Shown here: positions 17,547 through 26,456 of the stretch, in pieces
Position numbering within the stretch: the stretch's first letter is position 1
Layout of the letters: every line of letters starts with the position of its first letter
Origin: Barthelona sp. PAP020
Lineage: Eukaryota; Metamonada: BaSk clade
NCBI GenBank assembly: GCA_040182905.1
Contig: JARQWU010000005.1
Location: 1 to 64,000 of the forward strand
Length of the DNA stretch: 64,000 bases
Reading direction: 5' to 3'
Position numbers and translations under genes: made by a program
The notes under the pieces: generated by a model
What the model saw: only the letters and a program-made list of their open reading frames with translations
The model's database searches: none
What the model was told of the DNA's origin: nothing

Positions 17547-18305
17547 TTAAAGACTATAAGATATTTGATCTTTCTTTCTAACGCTAACTTTCAAAATATT
17601 ACCGTTGAAATTATAATTGTTCAAAGCATGAATGGCAGCATCAGCTTCTTGTGGAGTTGAATATGAAACAAATCCATGCTTCACAGTGACATTAGCATCT
17701 TTTGTACTACTAAGTTTAATACTCAATATCGTTCCATAAGGGGCAAAAAGTTGAGCAAATCGCTTTTCAAAAACATTCAAAGGTATTCCATAGACAAAAA
17801 TGTTGGCCCCAGGTGGGCCCAACTTAGCTTCAGCAGGTTCTTCAGTTTTTTCAACAGTTTCAATTCTTTTATGGGCTTTTCGCACCGTTAAAGGTTCTAC
17901 TGTATTTTTTAACATTTTTCCATCAAATTTTTCAATGAATTCATCAACACATGAAGGGTTTTCAAATTCACCAAAGGCAGCAGTTAATTTATCTGAACTT
18001 TGAATCATAGCAACATTTTTCACAGTTCCAACTGTTGATAACATTCGTCTTAATGTGTCTTCATCCCATGTTTTCGGAAATTTTGATATGTAAACTTTTG
18101 TTGTAGCATTATCCAGCACCCTAAAAGCTTTCTTCTTCTTATTATTGTTTTTATTTTTGATATTAATGGAATGATTCGTGTTGGTTTCAGGAGGATAAGA
18201 CACTTCATCATTTTTTTCTACTTTTGAAAGATTATCTATTAATGATGGATTTAACTTTGTTTTAATGTCATTTGTTTGATATGGGGTTAAACCTTTAATT
18301 ACCAT
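17547..18305 (-). CDS. RRM RNA-binding protein, CELF/Bruno-like
   Basis: 252 residues. A polar Asn/Lys-rich N-terminus (1-68) is followed by a first RRM (about 69-145; RNP2 KVYISKFP, RNP1-like AAFGEFEN) and a second RRM (about 168-248). The phrase GPPGANIFVYGIP is the hallmark entry to the third RRM of CELF/Bruno proteins, and its RNP1 is KHGFVSYS. The family regulates mRNA splicing, stability or translation. Upstream, a short ATG-CTC-GAA-TGG-TAA frame overlaps the start ATG in another phase. The gene shares a 47-bp divergent interval with the TMEM128-like gene. Confidence 0.8.
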   Translation of the reverse strand: MVIKGLTPYQTNDIKTKLNPSLIDNLSKVEKNDEVSYPPETNTNHSINIKNKNNNKKKKAFRVLDNATTKVYISKFPKTWDEDTLRRMLSTVGTVKNVAMIQSSDKLTAAFGEFENPSCVDEFIEKFDGKMLKNTVEPLTVRKAHKRIETVEKTEEPAEAKLGPPGANIFVYGIPLNVFEKRFAQLFAPYGTILSIKLSSTKDANVTVKHGFVSYSTPQEADAAIHALNNYNFNGNILKVSVRKKDQISYSL

Positions 18306-18352
18306 TCGAGCATAGATGAAAAAATTAAAACTATTTTTTTTTGTTTAAAGAT

Positions 18353-18856
18353 ATGTCAACAAGATTTATTGGAAAAAAAGATTCAAGTAGTTCAAATATT
18401 CAGGATTTTCCTGAACCATTGAATGAAGATGAAGATGTTTTATCTCCAGCCCAAATTAGACGTTGGAGAAAACGAACCCAACTTCGTGATTTTGCTATTG
18501 ATATTGTTTTAATCGCTTTATCTGTTTTTGTTTTCTTATATTTTGATGTTAAAACAATCATTTTAAAAGAACATAATTTTTACATTACACCTATGGTTTT
18601 GTTTATATTTGCAGGTTCTTCAGCTGTTGTTATTTTGATTTATGTAGCATTTATGTATCCTAAAATAAAAGGAGAGGTTATTACTCCTTCATCCCCTTTA
18701 ATCTACTTTATTGTTGTTTCATCTTTTGTTGCAATAGTATCATTGATAATAGCCCTCTTCAAAGCTTATAAGATTTTTTCATTGTTGATCGTTCTATTGT
18801 TGTCCGTTGGTATGATTGATTTTATTATTTTAATTTCTCGTTTGTTACCATTTTGA
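18353..18856 (+). CDS. Four-helix membrane protein, TMEM128-like
   Basis: 167 residues from ATG 18353; an apparent extension from 18341 begins with TTG. A polar N-terminus of about 45 residues is followed by four membrane helices (about 48-66, 80-102, 113-136, 140-163). Helix spacing and the loop after helix 2 resemble TMEM128, a small ER-type protein of unknown role. The similarity is in layout rather than firm motifs. Confidence 0.65.
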   Translation: MSTRFIGKKDSSSSNIQDFPEPLNEDEDVLSPAQIRRWRKRTQLRDFAIDIVLIALSVFVFLYFDVKTIILKEHNFYITPMVLFIFAGSSAVVILIYVAFMYPKIKGEVITPSSPLIYFIVVSSFVAIVSLIIALFKAYKIFSLLIVLLLSVGMIDFIILISRLLPF

Positions 18857-19113
18857 TGTGAATATGTTTGTAATTTGTTTTTTTTTTAAGCACATTTTCT
18901 ACAATAAATGTTTGTATTTTTATTTTTCATTATTTCAAAGTTGTTTGGGAATGGAAGGAAAAACAAGTAGAATTGATTGAAAAAACTGGTTGTATTTGCC
19001 CCTCAACAAATTGTTAAGTTAATCTTTATTTTACCCAATCTTTTGATGATTTTTTAAATGCAAAAAGTGAAATGGAACAGAAAAAAAAAAAAAAAAGATA
19101 CAATTTATTGAGT

Positions 19114-19305
19114 TCAAGCATTGTTCATTTCCTGTTGATTGATTTCTTGTGCTTCTGATTGTAATTTTTCAAGAGTTTCTAAAGTTACAGATTTAATTGG
19201 CAATATTTTTGGTTTGCAAAGAGCTTCAGATAACTCTTCAGTAGATTCAAAGACTAAGCCATTCATTGGTAATACATCAGGTATAGTATTTTTCGAAGGT
19301 GGCAT
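19114..19305 (-). CDS. BBIP1: BBSome-interacting protein 1 (BBIP1/BBIP10)
   Basis: 63 residues with a clear match to BBIP1: EVLP-like DVLPMNG, then LCKPKILPIKSVTLETLEKL (human [20 protein letters not shown]) and a final QQEM. BBIP1 is the smallest BBSome subunit and works in the traffic of membrane proteins to cilia. Human BBIP1 is about 92 residues and has a longer N-terminus. The gene stands alone between the TMEM128-like gene (convergent) and a coiled-coil gene. Its presence implies that this organism has at least part of a BBSome. Confidence 0.9.
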   Translation of the reverse strand: MPPSKNTIPDVLPMNGLVFESTEELSEALCKPKILPIKSVTLETLEKLQSEAQEINQQEMNNA

Positions 19306-19681
19306 TTAAAAAATATCGTCCAAATAAAAACAAGAAAAAATACCGATTGGTTTGAGCTTTTTTATTTCACTTTTAGGGTTTAAAGAACTTATTATTAATA
19401 AAAACTAAAATGTGTTTGTTATTTTAGCATTTAAACAATGGAAAACATAAAAGATCAATTCTTTTTTTCATTCATTTTTGAATTTTGACAAAATAAATAT
19501 ATTAAATGCTTAATAAAAAGGAAAATATATCATTTACAAAAAACAAAAGAGAAACAAAGGAAGTTGAAGAAATTTTTTTTGATTTTTGTTGAATAATCAG
19601 ATTAATTCAATGTAAATTTCTTTTTAATATACAAATATTGTCAATTATCAATTATTTATTGATGTTATTTTTTTCTTTTTT
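19306..19681. other. Intergenic, 376 bp, AT-rich
   Basis: Upstream of BBIP1 and downstream of the coiled-coil gene (both minus strand). It contains T and A tracts only; I see no frame, repeat or clear initiator motif. Confidence 0.6.
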
Positions 19682-21322
19682 TCAACCATTGCTATTCAAT
19701 GTTTTGAAAGAATATTCACATGTAAGTAAATTGCCAAACACAATTTGTCCCATTGCTATTGATACACTAATGGAGCAATGATGTAGAACGTTACCATTAT
19801 GAAGAAGGAACAAAGACATTTCAGGATTTTTAGATTTAGAACTGCAATAAAAGCAAAGGGGTTTTTCATTCGCAGATACAATAGCAAATCTATCTGATTC
19901 TAATAAAATTCTATCTTTAAGCACCAATATTTTATAATCTCCATTGAGATAATCGGTGAAATTTGGGTCATAATGAAAAATGAAATTAGATAGCTCAAAA
20001 ATAATGAAATCTTTGGGAGAGTTTTCTTCCTCTTCATTTGCTTTTTCAACTAATTCTTTTGCCTTTGCAATTTTATAATCAACTTCTGATTGTAAAAGCC
20101 CACGAGAAGCTAAAAGTTTTGATAAACGATCATTTTCTTCAATATATTCCCGATTGGCCATCACCAATTCTTCAACATCTCTTTCAAGACACATCAATTG
20201 TTGATATTCATTTTGAGACTCTTGATCAACATAAAAGCCACGAGAAACCATCAATGCAACAGCATTGCGAATTTGTTCATTATCAGAGATATTATCATCG
20301 GCATTTTTGATGAGAGTTGAATTTCCCACAATATCATCAACAGTTTCCTTTAATTTCAAGTATTCTGCTTCATCACTGACTAAATTGTCTAACTGCTTTG
20401 CAAGGATTTGCTGTGCTTCTTCTTTTTCTTTAATTCTTTCACCAATAATACTTTCTTTTGTTTGTAGACTAAAAATTCGTGCATCAATAACATCCATTTC
20501 TCCAACCAAATTATTCTTTGCCTGCTCAAACTTTTTTAAAATATTTAAATGTTCAGTGTCAAGTTTTTTTAATTGTTCATCAAGTTCTTTTTCTCTGTCT
20601 ATCATTTGTCCAAGATCTTGTCTTTCTTTTTCAACTTGATCTTCTAAATTATTTTTGACCAAGATGGTTTCTTTAAGACTTAACTCACTCGCAGACAATT
20701 GGCGATATCTATCTTCAAGTGCAAGCAAATTAGCATTCGCTCGAGTTATTTCATCAGTTTTTACCACTGCACTGTTAGTTGCCTCAACACACTTATTTTC
20801 CAAAATTTTTAAACGTTCTTCAGAAGCCTTCACTTGTCTTTTGGCTTCAGAAACTTTAGCTTCCAAGAGATTTACCCTATCAGAATCAATTTTACCTATT
20901 AATTGTTTGTTTTTTGTTTCAACATCTTTTTTCAAATCAGAACGTATTGTTTTTGCTTCTCGAATACGTTTATTCATGTAACGAATAAATCTTTCCATTT
21001 TTCTATTTTCACCTTCTTGCTTTAAAAATTCACTTTGGTTTGTTAAATCTAAAGGTGGTGATCTAGGAATTGGTGTGGAAATGGCATCGATTTCAATTAT
21101 CTTTTTCTCAGGTGAAGGATTTGGATTTTCAACAAATTTTACAACATCCTTTTCCTCTAAAACTAATTTTCTTTTGGTTGTGCTTTCTCTTCTCATGTAG
21201 TTATGGTGCGGTATTCCAGTATCTACTCTTGCTTGGACGCCAAGATATTTCGGTGCCAAAAGTGCTGGTTTTCGAGCTTGTTCATCTTTTTTTCTTATTT
21301 CATTCCAGAGTTTTTCTGGCAT
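19682..21322 (-). CDS. Coiled-coil protein of unknown function
   Basis: 546 residues from ATG 21322 (MPEKLW); the codon before it is GTG. After a basic, Pro-containing N-terminus (about 100 residues), residues 105-430 are almost continuous coiled coil rich in Glu, Lys and Leu. The C-terminal 110 residues form a compact beta-rich domain (IFELSNFIFHYDP, FYCSSKSKNPEMSLF) that I do not recognise. An out-of-phase ATG immediately followed by TGA overlaps the start (ATGTGATG). The layout suggests a cytoskeletal or basal-body component, without direct proof. Confidence 0.8.
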   Translation of the reverse strand: MPEKLWNEIRKKDEQARKPALLAPKYLGVQARVDTGIPHHNYMRRESTTKRKLVLEEKDVVKFVENPNPSPEKKIIEIDAISTPIPRSPPLDLTNQSEFLKQEGENRKMERFIRYMNKRIREAKTIRSDLKKDVETKNKQLIGKIDSDRVNLLEAKVSEAKRQVKASEERLKILENKCVEATNSAVVKTDEITRANANLLALEDRYRQLSASELSLKETILVKNNLEDQVEKERQDLGQMIDREKELDEQLKKLDTEHLNILKKFEQAKNNLVGEMDVIDARIFSLQTKESIIGERIKEKEEAQQILAKQLDNLVSDEAEYLKLKETVDDIVGNSTLIKNADDNISDNEQIRNAVALMVSRGFYVDQESQNEYQQLMCLERDVEELVMANREYIEENDRLSKLLASRGLLQSEVDYKIAKAKELVEKANEEEENSPKDFIIFELSNFIFHYDPNFTDYLNGDYKILVLKDRILLESDRFAIVSANEKPLCFYCSSKSKNPEMSLFLLHNGNVLHHCSISVSIAMGQIVFGNLLTCEYSFKTLNSNG

Positions 21323-21615
21323 CACATAAAAAAAATTATTTTTATTTTAATTTTTTTAACGAATCGATATTTTGTATTATTTTTAATAACTGTTAATTTG
21401 TACAACAAATGATTAAAGTTTTATTAAAAAAAATGGTTGTGGAAAAGGTGCTTCTTCTTTGAATTGGGAAAATCTCAACTCTTTCGTTTTTTAATTGTAA
21501 AAAAGTTGACATTTAAACGATTTCATATAATAAAAACAAAACTTAAGGGAATAAAATATAAAACAGATAATATTTACAGTTATGCTTAAAAAATAGAATA
21601 AATAACTTGGAATTA

Positions 21616-23601
21616 TTAATTATCTTTCAAAGATTGAAATTTAGCCAATAATTCAACTTGTTTCATTCTTAAAAAAGACACTTTTTCTTTTCCCAATAAT
21701 CCTTGGGTTTTTGACTCAACATTGATATCATTTGTGTTTCTAAGCTGAGAAGTTTTTTTCAACTTTTTATAAAAGACATTTTTCTGTATTTTTTCGAGTT
21801 CAAACTTTTTTTCTGTTTTCAGTTTTTGCAAGTTTTCCATCAATTTTAAAATATTGTTATGAGAATTGTTCAATAAAAGAAAATTTTTCTTGTTCATTGC
21901 TTTTGTATCCCATTTTTCCGAAAATAGATTCAATTTCTTTTCAATAATTGCCAATTCTTCAGTTTGGGCCTCAGATGTTTCAATATCGGTTTTAAGTTTT
22001 TTTAAAAGATCTTCTATCTCATCAGAAGACATTGTTTCAATGTTATATGAAGGTGAGGTGCCATTGTCATCAGGTTTTGCAAATAAATCCCCCAATTGTA
22101 TTTGTGCCGTCAAAAACTCTTCTTCAGATGATTCATATTCAGAATCATCTTGAGAATAATCATCATCATCGTGCCAATCAACCACTTTCAATTTTGGAGT
22201 TGTAACGGATTCTATTTCAGCAGAATCATAATAAATAGGCTGTGGAATTTTACTTTGAGTTCTGCTGGGTGACGATAAAGACAAGTTACCATCATTTTGA
22301 GAATTTCTCTTTGATTTTTCTGTGACATTCTTAAGATCTTCTCTAGCACTTTCAACAAATTCTTGTTTTTTAGCAATTCTTGATGACATCTCAGCTTTGG
22401 GAAAAGAAATACCTGGACCAACATTTTTTTTTTCAGAAACTTTTTCAACCTTTGAATTTTTTTTTTCTGGACTGTCTTGTTGACTAACTTGGCTTTCAGA
22501 AACTTTTTTTCCTTTGTTTTTGCTTTTATCATTGATTGGTTTCACCTTTTGACTTCTAATAGGAGACCTATGTTTCAGACGAAGTTTTGGTACTAGGGTA
22601 GCAAAATCAAAATCGATCAGTAATTTTCCAAGGGTTTCATCTTCCAAAAGTTCAGCAAATTCATTCAACCATTGACGAACATCGATTTTATTTCTGTTGT
22701 TTTTTGAATTTGAAAGTTTCATTTGAGGCATACCAGGAAAAGGTAACGAACAACTAAAATTCTTTAAGTTTGTGCCGATTGCTATTGAAAATATCATTCT
22801 GAGTCCTTTTAAACTGATAGGATTTCCAATGATATTAAAAGTGGTAATTTGATTACTTTTTGATCGCAAAGCAGATAACAATGAAGCTATTGCTGAACTA
22901 TTGAGACAATTTGCATTTATATCACAAAAACAATGATAATTGTTCGTTTCAACAATCCAATAATTCGCACAAGATTTTAACAAATCAATTAATTGATTCT
23001 TTGAAAGAGGCAATGAATCATCTTTATCATTAACAACCACTTTTAAAGGAATATTTGAAAGGTCAAATAATTTCAAATTTTCAAATTTTAGAATAAGACT
23101 TAGCAACAACGCAAAAGTTGTCTTGTTGTCTCTTGATGACAAATTCATGTTGTTGAAAGCTAAATTTTCCAAACTTTTGTTTTCATTCTCTTTTAAATTA
23201 TCCACTAATCCCGATAAAAGATAGAATCCATTTGAACTATTAACAAATTGAAGATATTTTAGTGATATATTGTTTTTTAATAAAATACACAACTTTTTTA
23301 TACATTCTTCATTAAAAATACATTCTCTAAACTGTAAAGATGTTAAACGATTTCCAAATTTGGTCCTGATTAATGTTTCAATGATAATCATCAAATGATT
23401 ATCCGCAATTCTATACAAATTAAAAGAATATGGTGTTTCATGCACGTCTAATATAATAATATTGTTAATTACAGAATTATTTTTGTCAACTTTCCACAAA
23501 CAATATCGTAAAAACCATTCATCTGTGGTAGTTTCATATTTTTCACATAACTCTTCATATTTGATCAAAAAATTTTGTAATTCATCTTCAAATGTATCCA
23601 T
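21616..23601 (-). CDS. Leucine-rich-repeat protein with charged coiled-coil tail
   Basis: 661 residues. Residues about 75-330 contain ribonuclease-inhibitor-type LRRs (LTSLQFRECIF, LKYLQFVNSS, LENLAFNNMNL, LKLFDLSNIPL, ITTFNIIGNPI). Residues 345-460 are Lys/Ser-rich and disordered. An acidic stretch (HDDDDYSQDDSEYESSEEE) comes next, and 530-655 is coiled coil. Related LRR proteins, some of CARMIL type, are numerous in trichomonads. It follows NSUN2 copy 2 on the same strand. The function is not known. Confidence 0.8.
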   Translation of the reverse strand: MDTFEDELQNFLIKYEELCEKYETTTDEWFLRYCLWKVDKNNSVINNIIILDVHETPYSFNLYRIADNHLMIIIETLIRTKFGNRLTSLQFRECIFNEECIKKLCILLKNNISLKYLQFVNSSNGFYLLSGLVDNLKENENKSLENLAFNNMNLSSRDNKTTFALLLSLILKFENLKLFDLSNIPLKVVVNDKDDSLPLSKNQLIDLLKSCANYWIVETNNYHCFCDINANCLNSSAIASLLSALRSKSNQITTFNIIGNPISLKGLRMIFSIAIGTNLKNFSCSLPFPGMPQMKLSNSKNNRNKIDVRQWLNEFAELLEDETLGKLLIDFDFATLVPKLRLKHRSPIRSQKVKPINDKSKNKGKKVSESQVSQQDSPEKKNSKVEKVSEKKNVGPGISFPKAEMSSRIAKKQEFVESAREDLKNVTEKSKRNSQNDGNLSLSSPSRTQSKIPQPIYYDSAEIESVTTPKLKVVDWHDDDDYSQDDSEYESSEEEFLTAQIQLGDLFAKPDDNGTSPSYNIETMSSDEIEDLLKKLKTDIETSEAQTEELAIIEKKLNLFSEKWDTKAMNKKNFLLLNNSHNNILKLMENLQKLKTEKKFELEKIQKNVFYKKLKKTSQLRNTNDINVESKTQGLLGKEKVSFLRMKQVELLAKFQSLKDN

Positions 23602-23897
23602 AATTATTATTTAATAACACAACAAAAGATGTAAATGAAAAAATTTCCTTTTGAAAAGGCGCTTTACTGAAATTTAATTTCCCTTTTTCATTTATTGTAC
23701 TGTAAATAATTGTTACTTTGGTACATTCATTTCAAAACTTTTATTGTCAATTTAAAAGTTGAATAAATATTTCTTTTGGCATTTAAGTACTGTTTGATAA
23801 CTTTATTTTCTGTCTATTTGTGTTTTCTAAGATAAGAAAATGAACCAAATTGAAAACAAATATAATAATAAGAATAAAAATCGAAAAATTTTATGCA

Positions 23898-26045
23898 TTA
23901 TTCGTTCATATCATCATCTTCTTCCTGTGGACCACTAATAATATCTCTGAGTTTTTTCATTTTGTTCTTTTTTAAGAGGGAACAAATGGATCCACCAGAA
24001 AACCAAACAGGTAAAAATATCGTTTGTTTAGAAGAAAGATTAAATTTGAAAATAAAGGACATCAATGTGAATTTGTTTTCATTTGCATTTTCAAAAATGT
24101 ATTCTAATCCAATTTTTTCAGCATCCTCCAAATTCAAACTTTCAGACGACTCCAACAATTTTAACATTTGTGTTTCATTGACTTCAATGATCCAGTCCTT
24201 GCTGATTAATTCTGCAATAAAAGAACTTGCATCAGCATCAAAACGAACTTTAGTTTTAGTTCTATCATGTAATTTCAAAAAGGCAACCCCAAGACTTTCA
24301 ATATTTATTTTTGTGCTTTCACTTTTCACCAAAAACTCTCTAGCAAGATCAGAACAATAATAAAATCGATTGGTAGGATAATGTTTTTTTGGTTGACCCT
24401 TCTTCATTGTTTTGTAATCAATCCTTTGGAAAACATTTTCAAGTGTTTCTTGTTTCATGTCATAATATGTCCTCAGCAATTCATTGATTTCAAAATGTTC
24501 AGATTCTGGATTTGCTACAGATATGTAAAGATCCTTTCTACTGATTTTTTCTGGGTTCTTTTTGGTTGTGCTGTTTGAGGTCTTCATAGATTCTGTGGGC
24601 ATTTTGGCATTCTTTCTAAATTTTGCCACAAAGAAACCACCACTATTGTTTTGATGAGGATAAAACCTACAACAACGATGAAGATTTAAATCATCAACAT
24701 TAGAAGGTACAAACATCGTTTCTTTCAATTTAGCATAAATTTTCACCCATTTACGCATATCATTATTAATTTCAGCATCATATTGAGCTTCTAAAATTTT
24801 CATTTCAATTTCATCAATAGGTTTTTTGTTATTGTGGTCAGATTCCTCTCTAATTAATTCATTGTAACGATTATCTAAATCTCTCTTTTTTAAAAACGTT
24901 TCAACACTTTCATAATAATACAAAGATCTTCCTTCATGGTTGCTCAACTGCACATTCCAGGAATTGTATCCTTTTGTACGTTGCATATTAGGTAATATGT
25001 TTTCACAATCAATTAATTCTAATCCTCCTTCAGACCAATTCAATAGAGCTGCAACAACAGCTTCATTTTCAATAGGTGACATACTACAAGTGGAATAAAC
25101 AAATTCTCCGTCAATCTTTAATAATTCAGCAGCTCTTTTAGCAATTCGTAATTGTAGTGGGTGCAATCCAATGGAATCAGCTGTTTTCCAATCTTTCCAA
25201 ATCGTTGGATTTTTACGAATGGTTCCATCACCAGAACAAGGAACATCAGCTAAAATCTTATCGAAACTGTCAACAGAAGGAAACAATGAAGCATCATGCT
25301 TGGTTACAATAACACTAGGACTTGGATTTCGTGAGATTTGGTGATTCAATATTCCAACTCTTTTTGGGTCAAAATCATTCGCAACAACCAATCCATAATT
25401 ACCAACATCTTGAATTATTTGACAGGTTTTAGAACCGGGTGCTGCACACATGTCCAAAACCTTTTCGTTCTTTTGACAATTCAAAAATATTGGTGGAACC
25501 ATAGATACTGCTTCTTGTCTGGCGATGTTCCCGTTGTCAAATTCAGCATTCAACCATTTGTGAAATCTACGAACGTACTCATTTTCATGTCGTCTAAATT
25601 CTGTTCTACCAATTGGATAACACCAAACATCTAAAGGTTCTAAAAATTTCAATTGATAAGGAGCAGGTAAATCTTCGATATCAAGCAGATGTGGCAGGTA
25701 TATATTTCGAAACTTTTCGCCATGATTTTTTGTTTCAAATCTAAAAACAACAGGTAAAGGTTCGTGTAAACTGTTCTCAAATGCTTCCCATTCATTCTCT
25801 GGAACTAACTCTTTGTAAAAACTGATCATTTTCTCATTGTTTTGATTTTCTTTTGCAGCAAAATCAATGAACGATTCAGAATCTCTCCCTTTACATTCTT
25901 CTGTAATTTTTGTTCTTTGATCGTTTCTTTGTGTTTTTCTTTTGCTTTTGTTTTGTTTTTGTGAGTGATCATCATTCAATTCATTTGAATCATCTAAATT
26001 TGGTGTTTTCTTAATTGGATTTAAATCCTCAGGGATTGATGACAT
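23898..26045 (-). CDS. NSUN2: tRNA (cytosine-5) methyltransferase NSUN2/Trm4, copy 2
   Basis: 715 residues, paralogue of 6111-8231. SAM motif VLDMCAAPGSKT, motif IV DVPCSGDG and catalytic YSTCSMSPIENEAVV are all intact. The start ATG directly follows TTTTCA. Within the SAM-binding core, bases 25354-25424 are identical over 71 nt to 6726-6796 of copy 1, while sequence on both sides shows many silent differences. The N-terminus and C-terminus differ most. It lies next to cyclase-like copy 2, as copy 1 lies next to cyclase-like copy 1. Confidence 0.95.
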   Translation of the reverse strand: MSSIPEDLNPIKKTPNLDDSNELNDDHSQKQNKSKRKTQRNDQRTKITEECKGRDSESFIDFAAKENQNNEKMISFYKELVPENEWEAFENSLHEPLPVVFRFETKNHGEKFRNIYLPHLLDIEDLPAPYQLKFLEPLDVWCYPIGRTEFRRHENEYVRRFHKWLNAEFDNGNIARQEAVSMVPPIFLNCQKNEKVLDMCAAPGSKTCQIIQDVGNYGLVVANDFDPKRVGILNHQISRNPSPSVIVTKHDASLFPSVDSFDKILADVPCSGDGTIRKNPTIWKDWKTADSIGLHPLQLRIAKRAAELLKIDGEFVYSTCSMSPIENEAVVAALLNWSEGGLELIDCENILPNMQRTKGYNSWNVQLSNHEGRSLYYYESVETFLKKRDLDNRYNELIREESDHNNKKPIDEIEMKILEAQYDAEINNDMRKWVKIYAKLKETMFVPSNVDDLNLHRCCRFYPHQNNSGGFFVAKFRKNAKMPTESMKTSNSTTKKNPEKISRKDLYISVANPESEHFEINELLRTYYDMKQETLENVFQRIDYKTMKKGQPKKHYPTNRFYYCSDLAREFLVKSESTKINIESLGVAFLKLHDRTKTKVRFDADASSFIAELISKDWIIEVNETQMLKLLESSESLNLEDAEKIGLEYIFENANENKFTLMSFIFKFNLSSKQTIFLPVWFSGGSICSLLKKNKMKKLRDIISGPQEEDDDMNE

Positions 26046-26456
26046 TGAAAAGAAAAAAATTGCTTTTGTGCTTTATTACAATTTAAAAATTTAGAATAGT
26101 ATGTGATAGTGTATTTGGTAAATGTTCCTATGATAACAATTTCCTTTGTAAAAAGAAATATTACACTGAATTTATAAAAATTGTGTTGGTTGGTTTAGTT
26201 TTGAACATTTGAAGCTGATATTTGGAGAATCAAACAACATAACCAATTTTTGGAGAAGATATTTTCATGAATAGCAAAGTTTATTCAATCATACAACAAC
26301 AGAGTAGCAGAGTAGCATCAGTTATCATTACCCATATGAACTTGAGAAACAACATTGATAACCATTACAAAGTAGATATCATAATTTTAGCGATATACGT
26401 GAGACATAAAGCAAAATTTCACTTCAAGACTGGTTTTAGGTGTTTTTTTTTGATTG
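26046..26456. other. Intergenic, 411 bp
   Basis: Between cyclase-like copy 2 and NSUN2 copy 2 on the minus strand; in the other block the same interval is only 60 bp. A 69-codon plus-strand frame (26267-26476) runs into the end of the cyclase gene and has no protein-like features. Nothing else was seen. Confidence 0.6.

Noticed and set aside
23893-24360. 155-codon plus-strand frame opposite NSUN2 copy 2
   Set aside because: Antisense to a conserved coding region; its composition mirrors the NSUN2 codons.
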